NCBI GenBank assembly: GCA_900314825.1
Contig: OMWS01000030.1
Coordinates: 1 to 64,000 of the forward strand
DNA from: an uncultured Veillonellaceae bacterium
Lineage (GTDB): Bacteria > Bacillota > Negativicutes > Selenomonadales > Selenomonadaceae
DNA: 64,000 nucleotides
Direction: 5' to 3'
Position 1 is the stretch's first letter, and every line of letters begins with the position of its first letter. Below the pieces are notes generated by a model. The model was not told the origin of the DNA, made no database searches, and worked only from the letters and a program-made list of their open reading frames with translations. Positions 1 to 7,937 of the stretch are shown piece by piece. Position numbers and translations under genes: made by a program.

Positions 1-115
1 TGTTCATACGTTACCCTCTCCGCCTCGCATTCGCTCGGCACCTCCCCCAGAGGGGGAGGCGTTATTTGGTAGCTACCATCGCTTAACTTAATACCATTAT
101 TCCCCTAAGGGGAAG
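1..115. repeat. Family A palindromic repeat (right half) plus module E
   Basis: Right arm of the commonest interspersed repeat (family A): a gttaccctctccgcctcgc block, then a cacctcccccagagggggag hairpin, cut off by the window start. It is followed at 80-105 by a copy of the small module E, in the orientation cttaacttaataccatta. The same arrangement recurs inverted at 57249-57350, so the two regions are related copies. Seen directly; mobility is inferred. Confidence 0.75.
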
Positions 116-166
116 GCTTTGGTTTGAGCGCCACCTGGAGAGAGTGACCAGTCGACGATGGCGCAA

Positions 167-207
167 AGAAACACCCCTGCGAATGGCTGGTTCGCAGGGG
201 CGTTTCT
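167..207. terminator. Terminator hairpin downstream of the LCP gene
   Basis: Arms at 167-183 and 191-207 pair almost perfectly (agaaacaccccTgcgaa against its complement) with a 7-nt loop. It lies just beyond the stop of the minus-strand LCP gene and could work in both directions. Confidence 0.7.
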
Positions 208-288
208 CGGTGATTGGCATGGCCAACTTCTTCTTTTCGCGATTTCCGTATATCACGCGATTGGTTTTTTGCAAGATTTCTGCGCAAA

Positions 289-1596
289 TCACCGGCTCCG
301 TCCCGCGCCTGGTGTCGGGGCGTCGTCCGTGCTCGTCGCGCGGCTCTGGCTCGTCTGGGTGTCTTCGCTGCGCGCATCTTGCGGCTGCTCCGTGCGTTCT
401 GTGCGTTCCGTGCGCCCGGTTTGCGTGCTGGTCCTGCCGGTGTCGCTCGTGTCGCGGCTGTCGCGCTCCGTGCGGCGCTCGCTCGTGCTGCTCTCCTCGT
501 CGTCCCGGCGCTTCAGGCCGCTCTGGTGCGACGCGCTGCTGCTCGTCTTGTCCGTGGCGCGGCCGATGCTGTGGTCGCCGGCGGGGACTTCCGTGGCGTT
601 TGCCGGGATGGAGCTTTCGTATTCGTGCGCGGCGCGCTCGAGATTCGCTTTCGCGGAGCCCGACAGCGTGACGCCGAGCGTCTGGGCGAGCGTCGTGCGG
701 AGCTTCTCGACCTCGGGAATCCAGTAGGAGATGCCGTCGATGTAGAGCGGGCGGCCGGGGACCATGTCGGTCTTGAGGCCGCTCTTCTGCGCGTCTTTCA
801 GCGTGCCGGCGAATTCGAGGAGCTGGCGCATAGAGAGGTCGGTCTTCACGCTGTCCATGACTTCGCGGATGACGGACGGGAGCTTCGGGATGATGGCGGG
901 CGACGTGATCTTTTCCATGCAGGCGGCCATGAATTTTTGCTGGCGCTTGATGCGGCCGATGTCGCCTTCTTCGTCGCGGTAGCGCACGTACGTGACGGCG
1001 GTCTTGCCGTCCATGTGCTGGAGGCCTGGGCGCAGGTCGATGACGAGGCCGCCGTCGTCGTCCCACGGATCTTCGTAGTACATGCGCTTTTCGACGTCGA
1101 TGTCGATGCCGCCGATGGCGTCGATGATCTTCTGGAAGGCGTGCGTGTTGATGATGACGTAGTGGTCCATGTTGACGCCGAGGAAATCTTCGACGGTGCG
1201 CTGCGTGAGGCGCTCGCCGCCATAGGCGTACGCCGCATTGATCTTGTCCCAGCCGTGGCCGGCGATCTTCACGCGCGTGTCACGCGGGATGGAGAGCAGC
1301 GCGGCGCGGTTCTTCTTCGGGTCGACGGTCGCGATCATGAGCGTGTCGGAGCGGCCGACGTCGTCTTCGCGCTCGTCGACGCCCATGATCATGATCGTCG
1401 ATTTGTCTTTCGCCGTTAGGAGGCCTTCCTCGACCTTGTCCGCCGGATTCTTGTCGATGAGCGAACTCGACGCGAACAATGCGCCTGCGACGGCCGCGCC
1501 GACGAAGCAGAGGACGACGAGCACCCACGGCCAGATGCGCGTCTTCTTTTTCTGCGCGCGGCTGCGCCGGGGCGGAATGCTGCTGTTCGTTGACAA
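289..1596 (-). CDS. LytR-CpsA-Psr (LCP) family cell-envelope transferase
   Basis: LCP proteins transfer glycan polymers from lipid carriers to cell-wall peptidoglycan outside the cytoplasmic membrane. The 435-residue product has a basic cytoplasmic N-terminus, one membrane helix at about residues 22-45 and an extracellular LCP domain at about 70-290. The domain has the IPRDTR motif and the VRYRDEEGDIGRIKRQQKF motif with the family's Arg and Asp residues. The last 80 or so residues are low-complexity (Ser/Thr/Arg/Glu, with RTERTERTE repeats) and probably disordered. The start is TTG, chosen because gagaggg sits about 9 nt upstream and no in-frame ATG exists before the domain. It is divergent from the gene at 2378 across a DnaA-box cluster. 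The LCP assignment is firm; the glycan transferred is unknown. Confidence 0.9.
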   Translation of the reverse strand: MSTNSSIPPRRSRAQKKKTRIWPWVLVVLCFVGAAVAGALFASSSLIDKNPADKVEEGLLTAKDKSTIMIMGVDEREDDVGRSDTLMIATVDPKKNRAALLSIPRDTRVKIAGHGWDKINAAYAYGGERLTQRTVEDFLGVNMDHYVIINTHAFQKIIDAIGGIDIDVEKRMYYEDPWDDDGGLVIDLRPGLQHMDGKTAVTYVRYRDEEGDIGRIKRQQKFMAACMEKITSPAIIPKLPSVIREVMDSVKTDLSMRQLLEFAGTLKDAQKSGLKTDMVPGRPLYIDGISYWIPEVEKLRTTLAQTLGVTLSGSAKANLERAAHEYESSIPANATEVPAGDHSIGRATDKTSSSASHQSGLKRRDDEESSTSERRTERDSRDTSDTGRTSTQTGRTERTERTEQPQDARSEDTQTSQSRATSTDDAPTPGAGRSR

Positions 1597-1640
1597 AATA
1601 AATTACCCTCTCAAGTGAGTTTGTTTGAATCTCGATACAA

Positions 1641-1748
1641 CGTTACCCTCTCCGCCTCGCATTCGCTCGGCACCTCTACCTAAAGGACAAAGCGACCACT
1701 AAGCGCTAAAGCGTTAAGTGTCTGCTTTCCCCAAAGGGGGAGGCGAAG
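1641..1748. repeat. Family A repeat interrupted by module D
   Basis: The family A arm (ccctctccgcctcgcattcg) is interrupted at about 1680-1732 by module D, a hairpin of the form aagcgacc...agcgctaaagcg...gtctgctt. The arm then resumes as ccccaaagggggaggc. Confidence 0.75.
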
Positions 1749-1839
1749 GTATCTAATCCATTATAGACATTCCGCGGACGTTGCGCAATATCCATCCCTT
1801 GATTTTATCCGCGTTCGCTGAAAAATGCGGGGAAGCGCG

Positions 1840-2102
1840 TTGTCCACAAGCGTGTGGGAAAAAATTTTCGCGTCCATCACGAAATATAGGGGAGCGAGAG
1901 AATACGCTTTCGAAATATGGGGTTATCCACCGTTTTATCCACATTGTCCACAGGTTTTGTAAATTTTTGGTGAAGAAACTTATGCACAATGTACACAGGC
2001 CAAGAAGATTCCGTCTGTCCCCAGAAATGCTGTGGACAAGCGGCAAAACCTTGACGCACGCCGGCGAAAGTTATCCACACCTGTGGATGAAATTGTGGAT
2101 AA
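1840..2102. other. oriC: DnaA-box cluster I, candidate replication origin (oriC)
   Basis: Nine matches to the DnaA box TTATCCACA lie within 263 bp. Three are perfect: 1935-1943 and 2071-2079 on +, 2094-2102 on -. Six have one mismatch: 1840-1848, 1923-1931, 1944-1952, 1980-1988, 2031-2039 and 2082-2090. Flanking genes point away on both sides (LCP on -, 2378 onward on +) and gyrA and rsmG lie to the right. All this fits an origin. There is no dnaA in the window and a second cluster lies at 38.7-38.9 kb, so it could instead be a DnaA-titrating or regulatory site. Confidence 0.6.
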
Positions 2103-2209
2103 CAATTTTCTTTTGTTCCGAGGCCGCTTTTTCTCGCTTTTTCCCCATATTCTGTAGTATAATATTCTGTGCCAGGACGCTTTTGTTCAAGACAAGCAGA
2201 AGAAAAGCC

Positions 2210-2355
2210 TCCCCATTGGGGGAGGTGCCGAGCGAATGCGAGGCGGAGAGGGTCACGTAGTTACGTGATTCTCGATTCTATCGAATGGATAGAGAATCGA
2301 CACAGGCCGTTACCCTCTCCGACCCCTTCGGGGCCACCTCCCCCAAAGGGGGAGG
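2210..2355. repeat. Family A repeat, complete copy
   Basis: Full inverted-repeat element. The left arm is gcctccccattgggggaggt followed by gccgagcgaatgcgaggcgg; the centre has the hairpin tctcgattctatcgaatggata; the right arm has ctctccgaccccttcggggc and a gggggaggc end. It ends 9 bp before the ribosome binding site of the next gene. Confidence 0.8.
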
Positions 2356-2377
2356 CATACATAGAGGAGGATTTCAT

Positions 2378-2800
2378 ATGCTGAATGAAGACATCATCGA
2401 TGCGATGGTCCGCCAGGCGATGGACATCACGCGCAACGCATACTTGCATCACGAGGAGGATCTCGCGGTCGGGGCGTGCGTGCTCGCGAGCGACGGCACG
2501 ATGTACGCGGGCTGCAACATCCAGAACCGCATGCCGCAGCTCTGCGCGTCGGCGGAGCAGGTCGCGATGTACAAGGCGCTCGCGGACGGCAAGCGCGAGT
2601 TCGACGGCATCGTGATCATCGCGGACACGCAGGACCCGTACATCCCGAGCGGCATGAGCCTGCAGATGCTCGCAGAGTTCGAGGTCGCCGACGTCGTCAT
2701 GGCGAATATGAACGGCATCGTGGACCAGAAGCCGCTCGACGAGCTCTTGCCGTACTATCATAAGATGAAGGAGAACAAGCGCTTCTCGTTTGATGACTAA
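2378..2800 (+). CDS. Cytidine deaminase-like protein lacking all zinc-ligand cysteines
   Basis: A 140-residue protein with clear full-length similarity to homotetrameric cytidine deaminase, including VGACVLASDGTMYAGCNIQN, FDGIVIIADT and the C-terminal LDELLP. The ATG at 2378 follows a strong gaggagga site. In Bacillus subtilis Cdd zinc is held by Cys53 in a CAE motif and by Cys86 and Cys89 in PCGAC. Here these read SAE (within LCASAEQVA) and PSGMS, so all three positions are Ser, although the catalytic Glu remains. Homology is firm; loss of zinc-dependent deaminase activity is inferred. It may be a pseudoenzyme that binds nucleosides or a paralogue with a new role. Confidence 0.8.
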   Translation: MLNEDIIDAMVRQAMDITRNAYLHHEEDLAVGACVLASDGTMYAGCNIQNRMPQLCASAEQVAMYKALADGKREFDGIVIIADTQDPYIPSGMSLQMLAEFEVADVVMANMNGIVDQKPLDELLPYYHKMKENKRFSFDD

Positions 2801-2810
2801 CCACATCCCC

Positions 2811-3078
2811 AGCCTCCCTCCTTGGAGGGAGGACAGACGCGGAGCGAAGCGCAGCGTCAGGAGGGAGCGGCCTGTAGGTCGTACCAATACGTACGTAGTC
2901 GCTCAGGCCCCGTGGCCGCACGTCGTAGCATATCAGAGAACGTGCGCGCACGGGCGCTGAGTGACGGCCTGCGAATTGTGACAAACTACAGGCCGCTCCT
3001 CCCTGGGCCTGCCGGCCCCCTCCAAGGAGGAGGGCTGTCTCTTGACTTAATGACATTGTCCCCTAAGGGGAAGGCTGC
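2811..3078. repeat. Long imperfect palindrome (family F) followed by module E
   Basis: The left arm at 2811-2878 (cagcctccctccttggaggg ... gagcggcctgtag) pairs with the right arm at 2985-3033 (ctacaggccgctcctccctg ... aaggaggagggctg), enclosing about 100 bp. Module E follows at about 3042-3060 (ttgacttaatgacattgtcc) inside another short cccct/agggg hairpin. No gene is seen in this gap. Confidence 0.7.
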
Positions 3079-3140
3079 GTGGAGATCGTTGCGCTCGTTC
3101 TTATTCAAACGTTTTCAAAAATACCGAAAGCGAGGTGATC

Positions 3141-5321
3141 ATGGCCATGGATTGGAAGCAGGAAGCGGAAGGATTCGCGGGGTTTTTGCGCCAGGAGCGG
3201 CGCGACGAGCTGACGGGGCTGCCGACCATGATGGCCTTCATGGAGCAGGCGGCGCGCGAGCTTTCTCACGGGCCGTCGTCCTTCCTTTATTTCAATGTAG
3301 AAAATTTCCGCGTCGTGAACCAGGAGTTCGGCTTCCAGGCGGGCAACCGCTTGCTTGTGCGCATCGCGAACGCGCTCGAGGCGAGCTTCGGCCCCGTGCC
3401 GATGGCGCGCCTGAATGATGACCGCTTCGTCGTGATGTCGCGCCAGCCGGATCTCGATGCGCAGATCCAGGCGGTCATCGAGACGGTCGAGCAGGCGGAG
3501 ACGCGCCTGATGCTCGCGGTGAAGGTCGGCATCTACGCGCCGCCCGCAGACGTCACGGACATCGCGACGGTGCTCGACCGCGCGAAGCTCGCGTGCGACA
3601 GCATCAAGGGCATGTACGACCACCAGATCGCGCATTTCGATCCGGCGATGGAGGAGCAGCGGAGCCTCCAGACGTACATCCTGACGAATTTTTACCATGC
3701 GCTCGAAAACAAGTGGATCGAGGTCTGGTATCAGCCGGAGATCCGCGCGGCGACGCGGGAGGTCTGCGGCTTCGAGGCGCTCGCGCGCTGGCGCGACCCC
3801 GTGCGCGGCATCATTTCGCCGGCGGCCTTCATCCCCGTCCTCGAGAACGCGCACCTCATCGACCGCCTCGACCTCTACATCATCCAGCGCGTCTGCGAGG
3901 ACCAGCTCAGGGGCGCGCAGCGGCCGGGCTGGAAGCCGTCGCACATGTCGGTGAACCTCTCGCGCGTCGATTTCCAGTTGCGGGACATGCTCAGTGAGAT
4001 CGAGGGCATCTGCCGCGCCTACGATGTGCCGAAGGGGTATCTGCACATCGAGATCACGGAGAGCGCGCTGAATGCGGACGACGAGTTCCTCAAAAAGGAG
4101 ATCCAGCGCTTCCGCGACGCGGGCTTCGAGCTCTGGATGGATGATTTCGGCAGCGGCTATTCGTCGCTGAACAATCTGAAGGATTTCCGGTTCGACGTCA
4201 TCAAGATCGACATGGCGTTCCTGCGGGATTTCGAGACGAAGCCGCAGACGCGCGTCATCCTCGAGGCCATCGTCGACATGGCAAAGCGCCTCGGCATCCA
4301 CACGCTCTGCGAGGGCGTCGAGACGGAGGAGCAGTACGCGTTTCTGCGCTCCATCGGCTGCGAGGTGCTGCAGGGATATCTCTTCTCGCCGCCGAAGCCG
4401 TTTTCCGAAGAGCACACGGGCGAAGTGGCGGGCGCGGACAAGGAAAAGCTCCTCGTCATCGAAGACACTGCGGCGGACCAGTATTTCCTCGACATTGGCC
4501 GCTTCAATGTGCTTTCCCCGCAGCCGATCCGCCACTTTGCCGATCCGTCGCAGGAGCAGGCGCTCGCGCTCGGCATCCTCGAGATCAGCAAAGAGGGCGC
4601 ATGCCGCTATCTCTACGCGAGCGAAGCGCTCGTCGCCGTGGCGAATGCCGTCGGCTTCCTGACGATGGAAGCGGTGGCTGCTTCGTACCGGCAGCCGCGC
4701 AAGGAGATGGCGGAGCAGCGCTTCTGGGGGCTGGCGCAACGCGCCATGCAGACCGGCCGCATCGAGTCCATGGAAAATTTCATCAACGGCCGCGCTTACT
4801 CTGTGCGCATGGTCGTGCTCGCGCGGGACGAGGCACGCGGCGTCACGGCCGTCGCCTTCCACATCGTCGACCTCTCCGAGCTCGGCGTGCGGCACCAGCA
4901 GCGGCTCCTCGACATCGCAACGCGCCATATGCTGCAGATCTACACGCGCATCGACCTCTTCTGCGAGGACGGCCGCGCGGAGAACCTCGTCGTCGACGCC
5001 TCGCAGCAGCGCGTCACGGACCGCTACGGCACGCATCTCGGCTCGGTCCACGAGTACGCGACGATGTACATCGCGGAGGAAGACCGCGAAAACTTCATCG
5101 CGTTCTACGACCTCACGGACATCGAAGAGCGCTCGCTGCGCGCCCGCAGCGACCACACGACAGCCGTCTTCCGCGTGCTCGACGAGGCGACGGGCGAGCC
5201 CTCCCCGCAGATGTTCACCGTCATCCCCTTCCGCCTCGAAGGCAAACGGTATGCGCTCTCGTGCGTACGGCGCATCGACAATCTCGACCGGAAGAGGTCG
5301 ATGGAGGGATTCGAAAAATAA
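3141..5321 (+). CDS. Degenerate GGDEF - EAL - PAS-like protein, probable c-di-GMP phosphodiesterase
   Basis: About 726 residues. The N-terminal GGDEF domain (about 15-145) has its signature replaced by LNDDRF, so cyclase activity is unlikely. The EAL domain (about 180-430) keeps the catalytic and metal residues: EALARW, SVNLSRVDF, IEITESAL, MDDFGSGYSSL, IKIDMAFL, EGVETEEQ and LQGYLFSPP. The rest (about 440-727) looks like one or two PAS-type sensor domains. The ATG at 3141 follows gcgaggtg; a GTG lies two codons upstream. Monocistronic, with its own terminator. It probably hydrolyses cyclic di-GMP in response to an unknown signal. Confidence 0.85.
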   Translation: MAMDWKQEAEGFAGFLRQERRDELTGLPTMMAFMEQAARELSHGPSSFLYFNVENFRVVNQEFGFQAGNRLLVRIANALEASFGPVPMARLNDDRFVVMSRQPDLDAQIQAVIETVEQAETRLMLAVKVGIYAPPADVTDIATVLDRAKLACDSIKGMYDHQIAHFDPAMEEQRSLQTYILTNFYHALENKWIEVWYQPEIRAATREVCGFEALARWRDPVRGIISPAAFIPVLENAHLIDRLDLYIIQRVCEDQLRGAQRPGWKPSHMSVNLSRVDFQLRDMLSEIEGICRAYDVPKGYLHIEITESALNADDEFLKKEIQRFRDAGFELWMDDFGSGYSSLNNLKDFRFDVIKIDMAFLRDFETKPQTRVILEAIVDMAKRLGIHTLCEGVETEEQYAFLRSIGCEVLQGYLFSPPKPFSEEHTGEVAGADKEKLLVIEDTAADQYFLDIGRFNVLSPQPIRHFADPSQEQALALGILEISKEGACRYLYASEALVAVANAVGFLTMEAVAASYRQPRKEMAEQRFWGLAQRAMQTGRIESMENFINGRAYSVRMVVLARDEARGVTAVAFHIVDLSELGVRHQQRLLDIATRHMLQIYTRIDLFCEDGRAENLVVDASQQRVTDRYGTHLGSVHEYATMYIAEEDRENFIAFYDLTDIEERSLRARSDHTTAVFRVLDEATGEPSPQMFTVIPFRLEGKRYALSCVRRIDNLDRKRSMEGFEK

Positions 5322-5330
5322 ATATGAATA

Positions 5331-5365
5331 AAAAGCCCTGCGGGTTCGTCACCCGCAGGGCTTTT
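5331..5365. terminator. Rho-independent terminator
   Basis: Perfect 15-bp stem (aaaagccctgcgggt / acccgcagggctttt) with a 5-nt loop. It lies between the EAL gene and the convergent toxin gene and can serve both strands. Confidence 0.85.
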
Positions 5366-5374
5366 CGTATGACA

Positions 5375-5647
5375 TTATTTGATTCGATAGATTTCACTTC
5401 GATGACCGACTGTCAGCGCGAGGATCACAAGTTCTTCGTCTTCGATTTCGCAGATGATGCGATAATCTCCGATGCGGTAGCGCCAGAGACCCGACAAGTT
5501 TGCCGTCAGTCCTTTGCCTGTGACACGTGGATCTTCGCACCCGACCAGGTGTTTATCAATCCACGACTTCAACATTCGTTGCGTATAACGATCGAGCTTC
5601 TTGAATTCTTTCCGAAAGCGTTCTGTCGTCTCTAAGTGATAGCTCAT
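5375..5647 (-). CDS. RelE/ParE-family toxin
   Basis: A 90-residue basic protein of the RelE/ParE fold: an N-terminal helix with FRKEFKKLD, the LWRYRIGDYRIICEI strand motif and the C-terminal VGHRSEIY. It overlaps the upstream antitoxin gene by 4 nt (ATGA-type), which implies translational coupling. Such toxins are mRNA interferases or gyrase inhibitors; the sequence does not say which. Confidence 0.85.
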   Translation of the reverse strand: MSYHLETTERFRKEFKKLDRYTQRMLKSWIDKHLVGCEDPRVTGKGLTANLSGLWRYRIGDYRIICEIEDEELVILALTVGHRSEIYRIK

Positions 5648-5865
5648 AGATCGAGCTCCTTCCAGAGGTCTTCGATGGGCTCGCTTTTCCGCCCGCTCTT
5701 CACATATGCATCGTGCGCTTCTTCCGCCACGCGGAGATCGTATTCATCTTCAATCTTTTCGAACAACGCCCGCTTGAACGCTTCGCCAAGCGACATCGCA
5801 TGCAGTTTCGCGTAGCTGTCGGCGAGCGAGCGCTCTTCTTCATTCAATCGAATCGAGAATCCCAT
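5644..5865 (-). CDS. RelB/DUF6290-type antitoxin
   Basis: A 73-residue acidic protein. The N-terminal MGFSIRLNEEERSLADSYAK is typical of ribbon-helix-helix antitoxins and the C-terminal tail (DLWKELDL) is the likely toxin-wrapping segment. It is the first gene of the pair and probably represses its own promoter at the palindrome immediately upstream. Confidence 0.8.
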   Translation of the reverse strand: MGFSIRLNEEERSLADSYAKLHAMSLGEAFKRALFEKIEDEYDLRVAEEAHDAYVKSGRKSEPIEDLWKELDL

Positions 5866-5866
5866 A

Positions 5867-5915
5867 AAAATCCCTCCCCTTTGTAGTATATTGTACTATA
5901 AAAGGGAGGGATTTT
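5867..5915. promoter_or_regulatory. Palindrome combining purH terminator and toxin-antitoxin operator
   Basis: A 49-bp near-perfect inverted repeat: aaaatccctcccctttgtag pairs with ctataaaagggagggatttt. The centre holds TAGTA-N5-TACTA at 5884-5898, a likely antitoxin operator. The stem ending in a T-run can end purH transcription, while the AT-rich centre is the promoter region of the toxin-antitoxin pair. Confidence 0.6.
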
Positions 5916-5934
5916 CTATATCTCGCGAAAAAAA

Positions 5935-7110
5935 TTAGTGATGGAACAGCCGGATGTGCGTCATGGCCATCGTCATGCCGTACTTGTCGGCCGTCTCGAT
6001 GACGTTGTCGTCGCGGATGGAGCCGCCGGTCTGGGCGACGTACTGGACGCCCGACTTGTGCGCGCGCTCGATGTTGTCGCCGAACGGGAAGAACGCGTCC
6101 GAGCCGAGGCAGACGTCGTGCGCAGCTTTTGCGAGCCAGGCTTTTTTCTCGGCTGCCGTGAAGACGGGCGGCTTCTCCTTGAAGACGCGCTTCCAGTCGT
6201 CCGTTTCCAGCAAATCTTCCCACTCGTCGCCGATGTAGACGTCGATGGCGTTGTCGCGGTCCGGGCGGCGGACTTCTTCCTTAAAAGGAAGGTTCAGCAC
6301 TTGCGGGCTCTGGCGCAAAAACCAGCGATCCGCTTTGCCGCCCGCGAGGCGCGTGCAATGGACGCGGCTCTGCTGGCCGGCGCCGATGCCGATGGCCTGG
6401 CCGTCGTACGTGTAGCAGACGGAGTTCGACTGCGTGTACTTCAGCGTGATGAGCGCGATCAGGAGGTCACGCTTCGCGGCGGCAGGCAGGTCTTTCGCCT
6501 TCGTCGCGATATCGATGAGGCACTCCTCGCCAATCTTCACGTCATTGCGCTGCTGCGAGAACGTCACGCCGAAGACCTGCTTCGTCTCCACGGGCGCGGG
6601 CTGGTACGCAGGATCCATCTGGATGACGAGGTAGCTGCCCTTGCGCTTCGTTTTCAAAATTTCCAAAGCCTCGGCGCTGTACGACGGCGCGATGATGCCG
6701 TCGGAGACCTCGCGCTTGAGGAACGACGCCGTCTGCGCGTCGCACTCATCGGAGAGCGCGACGAAATCGCCGTACGAACTCATGCGGTCGGCGCCGCGCG
6801 CGCGGATGTACGCCGTCGCGATCGGCGACAGCTCGACGCCCTCGACGAAGTAGACTTTTTCCAGCACATTCGAAAGCGGCACCGCCACCGCTGCGCCCGC
6901 CGGGCTCACGTGCTTGAAGGAAGCCGCCGCCGGCAGCCCCGTCGCGGCTTTGAGCTCGCGCACGAGCTGCCAGCTGTTCATGGCGTCCAAGAGATTGATG
7001 TACCCCGGCCGCCCGTTCAGCACGGTGAACGGCAGCTCGCCCGACTCCATATACACCTTCGCCGGCTTCTGGTTCGGATTGCAGCCATACTTGAGTTCGA
7101 GTTCTTTCAT
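5935..7110 (-). CDS. purH: Stand-alone AICAR formyltransferase (PurH transformylase domain)
   Basis: A 391-residue protein corresponding to the AICAR transformylase half of PurH only; the IMP cyclohydrolase half is absent. It adds a formyl group from 10-formyl-THF to AICAR (ZMP) in purine synthesis. The catalytic Lys-His pair is seen in FKHVSPAG. The ATG at 7110 is chosen for its aaaaggagac site 6-12 nt upstream. Single-domain forms are known in several bacteria. The ZTP riboswitch in its leader supports the assignment, because ZMP is the substrate. Cyclohydrolase must be encoded elsewhere. Confidence 0.9.
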   Translation of the reverse strand: MKELELKYGCNPNQKPAKVYMESGELPFTVLNGRPGYINLLDAMNSWQLVRELKAATGLPAAASFKHVSPAGAAVAVPLSNVLEKVYFVEGVELSPIATAYIRARGADRMSSYGDFVALSDECDAQTASFLKREVSDGIIAPSYSAEALEILKTKRKGSYLVIQMDPAYQPAPVETKQVFGVTFSQQRNDVKIGEECLIDIATKAKDLPAAAKRDLLIALITLKYTQSNSVCYTYDGQAIGIGAGQQSRVHCTRLAGGKADRWFLRQSPQVLNLPFKEEVRRPDRDNAIDVYIGDEWEDLLETDDWKRVFKEKPPVFTAAEKKAWLAKAAHDVCLGSDAFFPFGDNIERAHKSGVQYVAQTGGSIRDDNVIETADKYGMTMAMTHIRLFHH

Positions 7111-7130
7111 TTCGCTGTCTCCTTTTATCT

Positions 7131-7240
7131 TGAAAACGAAAAAGAGCCGCACCAATCACAGGCTCTTGCCCAGACGGTCGGCTCTTTCCTTTCTTGCACT
7201 CCACGTGGTATACTCCACTTCCGTCAGTCGTGCAAGGATT
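7131..7240 (-). promoter_or_regulatory. ZTP/ZMP (pfl) riboswitch with intrinsic terminator
   Basis: Read on the minus strand, ttgcac (7230-7235) pairs with gtgcaa (7193-7198) to form P1. Between them come cgactgacgg, a gtgg/ccac hairpin and gtggag, as in the pfl/ZTP aptamer. The conserved 3' element ccgtctgggca follows. Its 5' side overlaps a terminator stem, aaagagccg (7179-7187) with cggctcttt (7141-7149), followed by ttcgtttt. The layout suits a transcriptional ON switch: ZTP or ZMP binding would prevent the terminator and allow purH expression. Confidence 0.8.
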
Positions 7241-7250
7241 CCTACTAAAT

Positions 7251-7279
7251 AATCTACCAAACGTGTAGCAAGGTGTCAA
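7251..7279 (-). promoter_or_regulatory. purH promoter
   Basis: Perfect -35 TTGACA (7274-7279), 17-bp spacer, -10 TAGATT (7251-7256), placing the start just upstream of the riboswitch P1 stem. Confidence 0.7.
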
Positions 7280-7320
7280 GAAAAAGAAGAAGGGGAATTC
7301 TTTTTATATTGAACTTCAAT

Positions 7321-7352
7321 GTATATACAAACGCATCTTTTCGTGCTACAAT
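7321..7352 (+). promoter_or_regulatory. Promoter/operator of the first RelB/YoeB pair
   Basis: TATACA (7324-7329), 17 bp, TACAAT (7347-7352). The -35 lies in the palindrome GTATATAC, a likely RelB site. The paralogous pair at 45.8 kb has the same TATACA-17-TATAAT layout. Confidence 0.5.
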
Positions 7353-7378
7353 GAAGAAAACAAAAGGAGGAGATTTCC

Positions 7379-7660
7379 ATGGCAGCTACAAAATCTTTGA
7401 GCATCCGTGTGGATGATGAAGTGAAGCAGCAGTCGGATGAAGTGCTTTCCACGCTCGGCCTCTCGACATCTTCCGTCGTCAATATGCTCCTGCGTACGAT
7501 CGCCCGCAACCGTGCCGTCCCCGCAGAACTTTTCACCACGAAACCGCTCGACACGCACGCGGAACGCAACCGTGCTTATCTCGAAAAGCTCGACCGTGGT
7601 TTTGAGGCATATCGACAAGGGTTGTGCGTTCGTCATGACTTGATTGAGGATGACGAATGA
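7379..7660 (+). CDS. relB: RelB/DinJ-family antitoxin
   Basis: A 93-residue antitoxin beginning MAATKSLSIRVDDEVKQQSD, a ribbon-helix-helix DNA-binding segment, with a charged C-terminal tail for toxin binding. An aaaggagga site precedes the ATG. It overlaps the toxin gene by 4 nt. A close paralogue is encoded at 45484-45759. Confidence 0.85.
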   Translation: MAATKSLSIRVDDEVKQQSDEVLSTLGLSTSSVVNMLLRTIARNRAVPAELFTTKPLDTHAERNRAYLEKLDRGFEAYRQGLCVRHDLIEDDE

Positions 7661-7923
7661 TGTATCAGCTTGCTTGGAACCCCGAGGCGTGGGAAGAATA
7701 TGTTGATTGGCAGCAAGAAGACCGGAAAACACTGAAACGGATCAACTCGCTGATCAAGGATATCATGCGGAACGGCCCATCTGTCGGTATTGGCAAACCA
7801 GAACCGCTCCGATACCGCCCTGCTTGGAGCCGCCACATCGATGATGCAAATCGTCTCATTTATTATATTGAAAATGACGACTTGATCATCTTGTCCTGCA
7901 AGGGACATTACGAAGACAAATAA
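7657..7923 (+). CDS. yoeB: YoeB/Txe-family mRNA interferase toxin
   Basis: An 88-residue toxin of the Txe/YoeB family, with WEEYVDWQQEDRKTLKRINS, the central GKPEPLRYRPAWSRHID and the C-terminal GHYEDK carrying the catalytic His-Tyr. YoeB cleaves mRNA at the ribosome A site. The start is the ATG overlapping the relB stop; a second ATG follows directly. It ends 14 bp before trkA. Confidence 0.9.
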   Translation: MMYQLAWNPEAWEEYVDWQQEDRKTLKRINSLIKDIMRNGPSVGIGKPEPLRYRPAWSRHIDDANRLIYYIENDDLIILSCKGHYEDK

Positions 7924-7937
7924 TCGGAGGAATCTTT

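Noticed and set aside
2285..2377. Upstream in-frame extension of the cytidine deaminase-like gene
   Set aside because: It would translate the right arm of a family A repeat; the ATG at 2378 has a strong ribosome site and matches the family start.
3105..5156. Long minus-strand open frame opposite the EAL gene
   Set aside because: Rich in Arg/Glu/Asp/His with no domain; a codon-bias shadow of the GC-rich plus-strand gene. The same holds for the large frames opposite trkA (7908-9299), gyrA (16406-17707), fruA (25375-27387) and the EAL gene at 54397-56364.
7207..7235. TTGCAC-17-TATACC as a second purH promoter
   Set aside because: Both boxes fall in the P1 and P2 stems of the ZTP aptamer, and a better promoter (TTGACA-17-TAGATT) lies just upstream.
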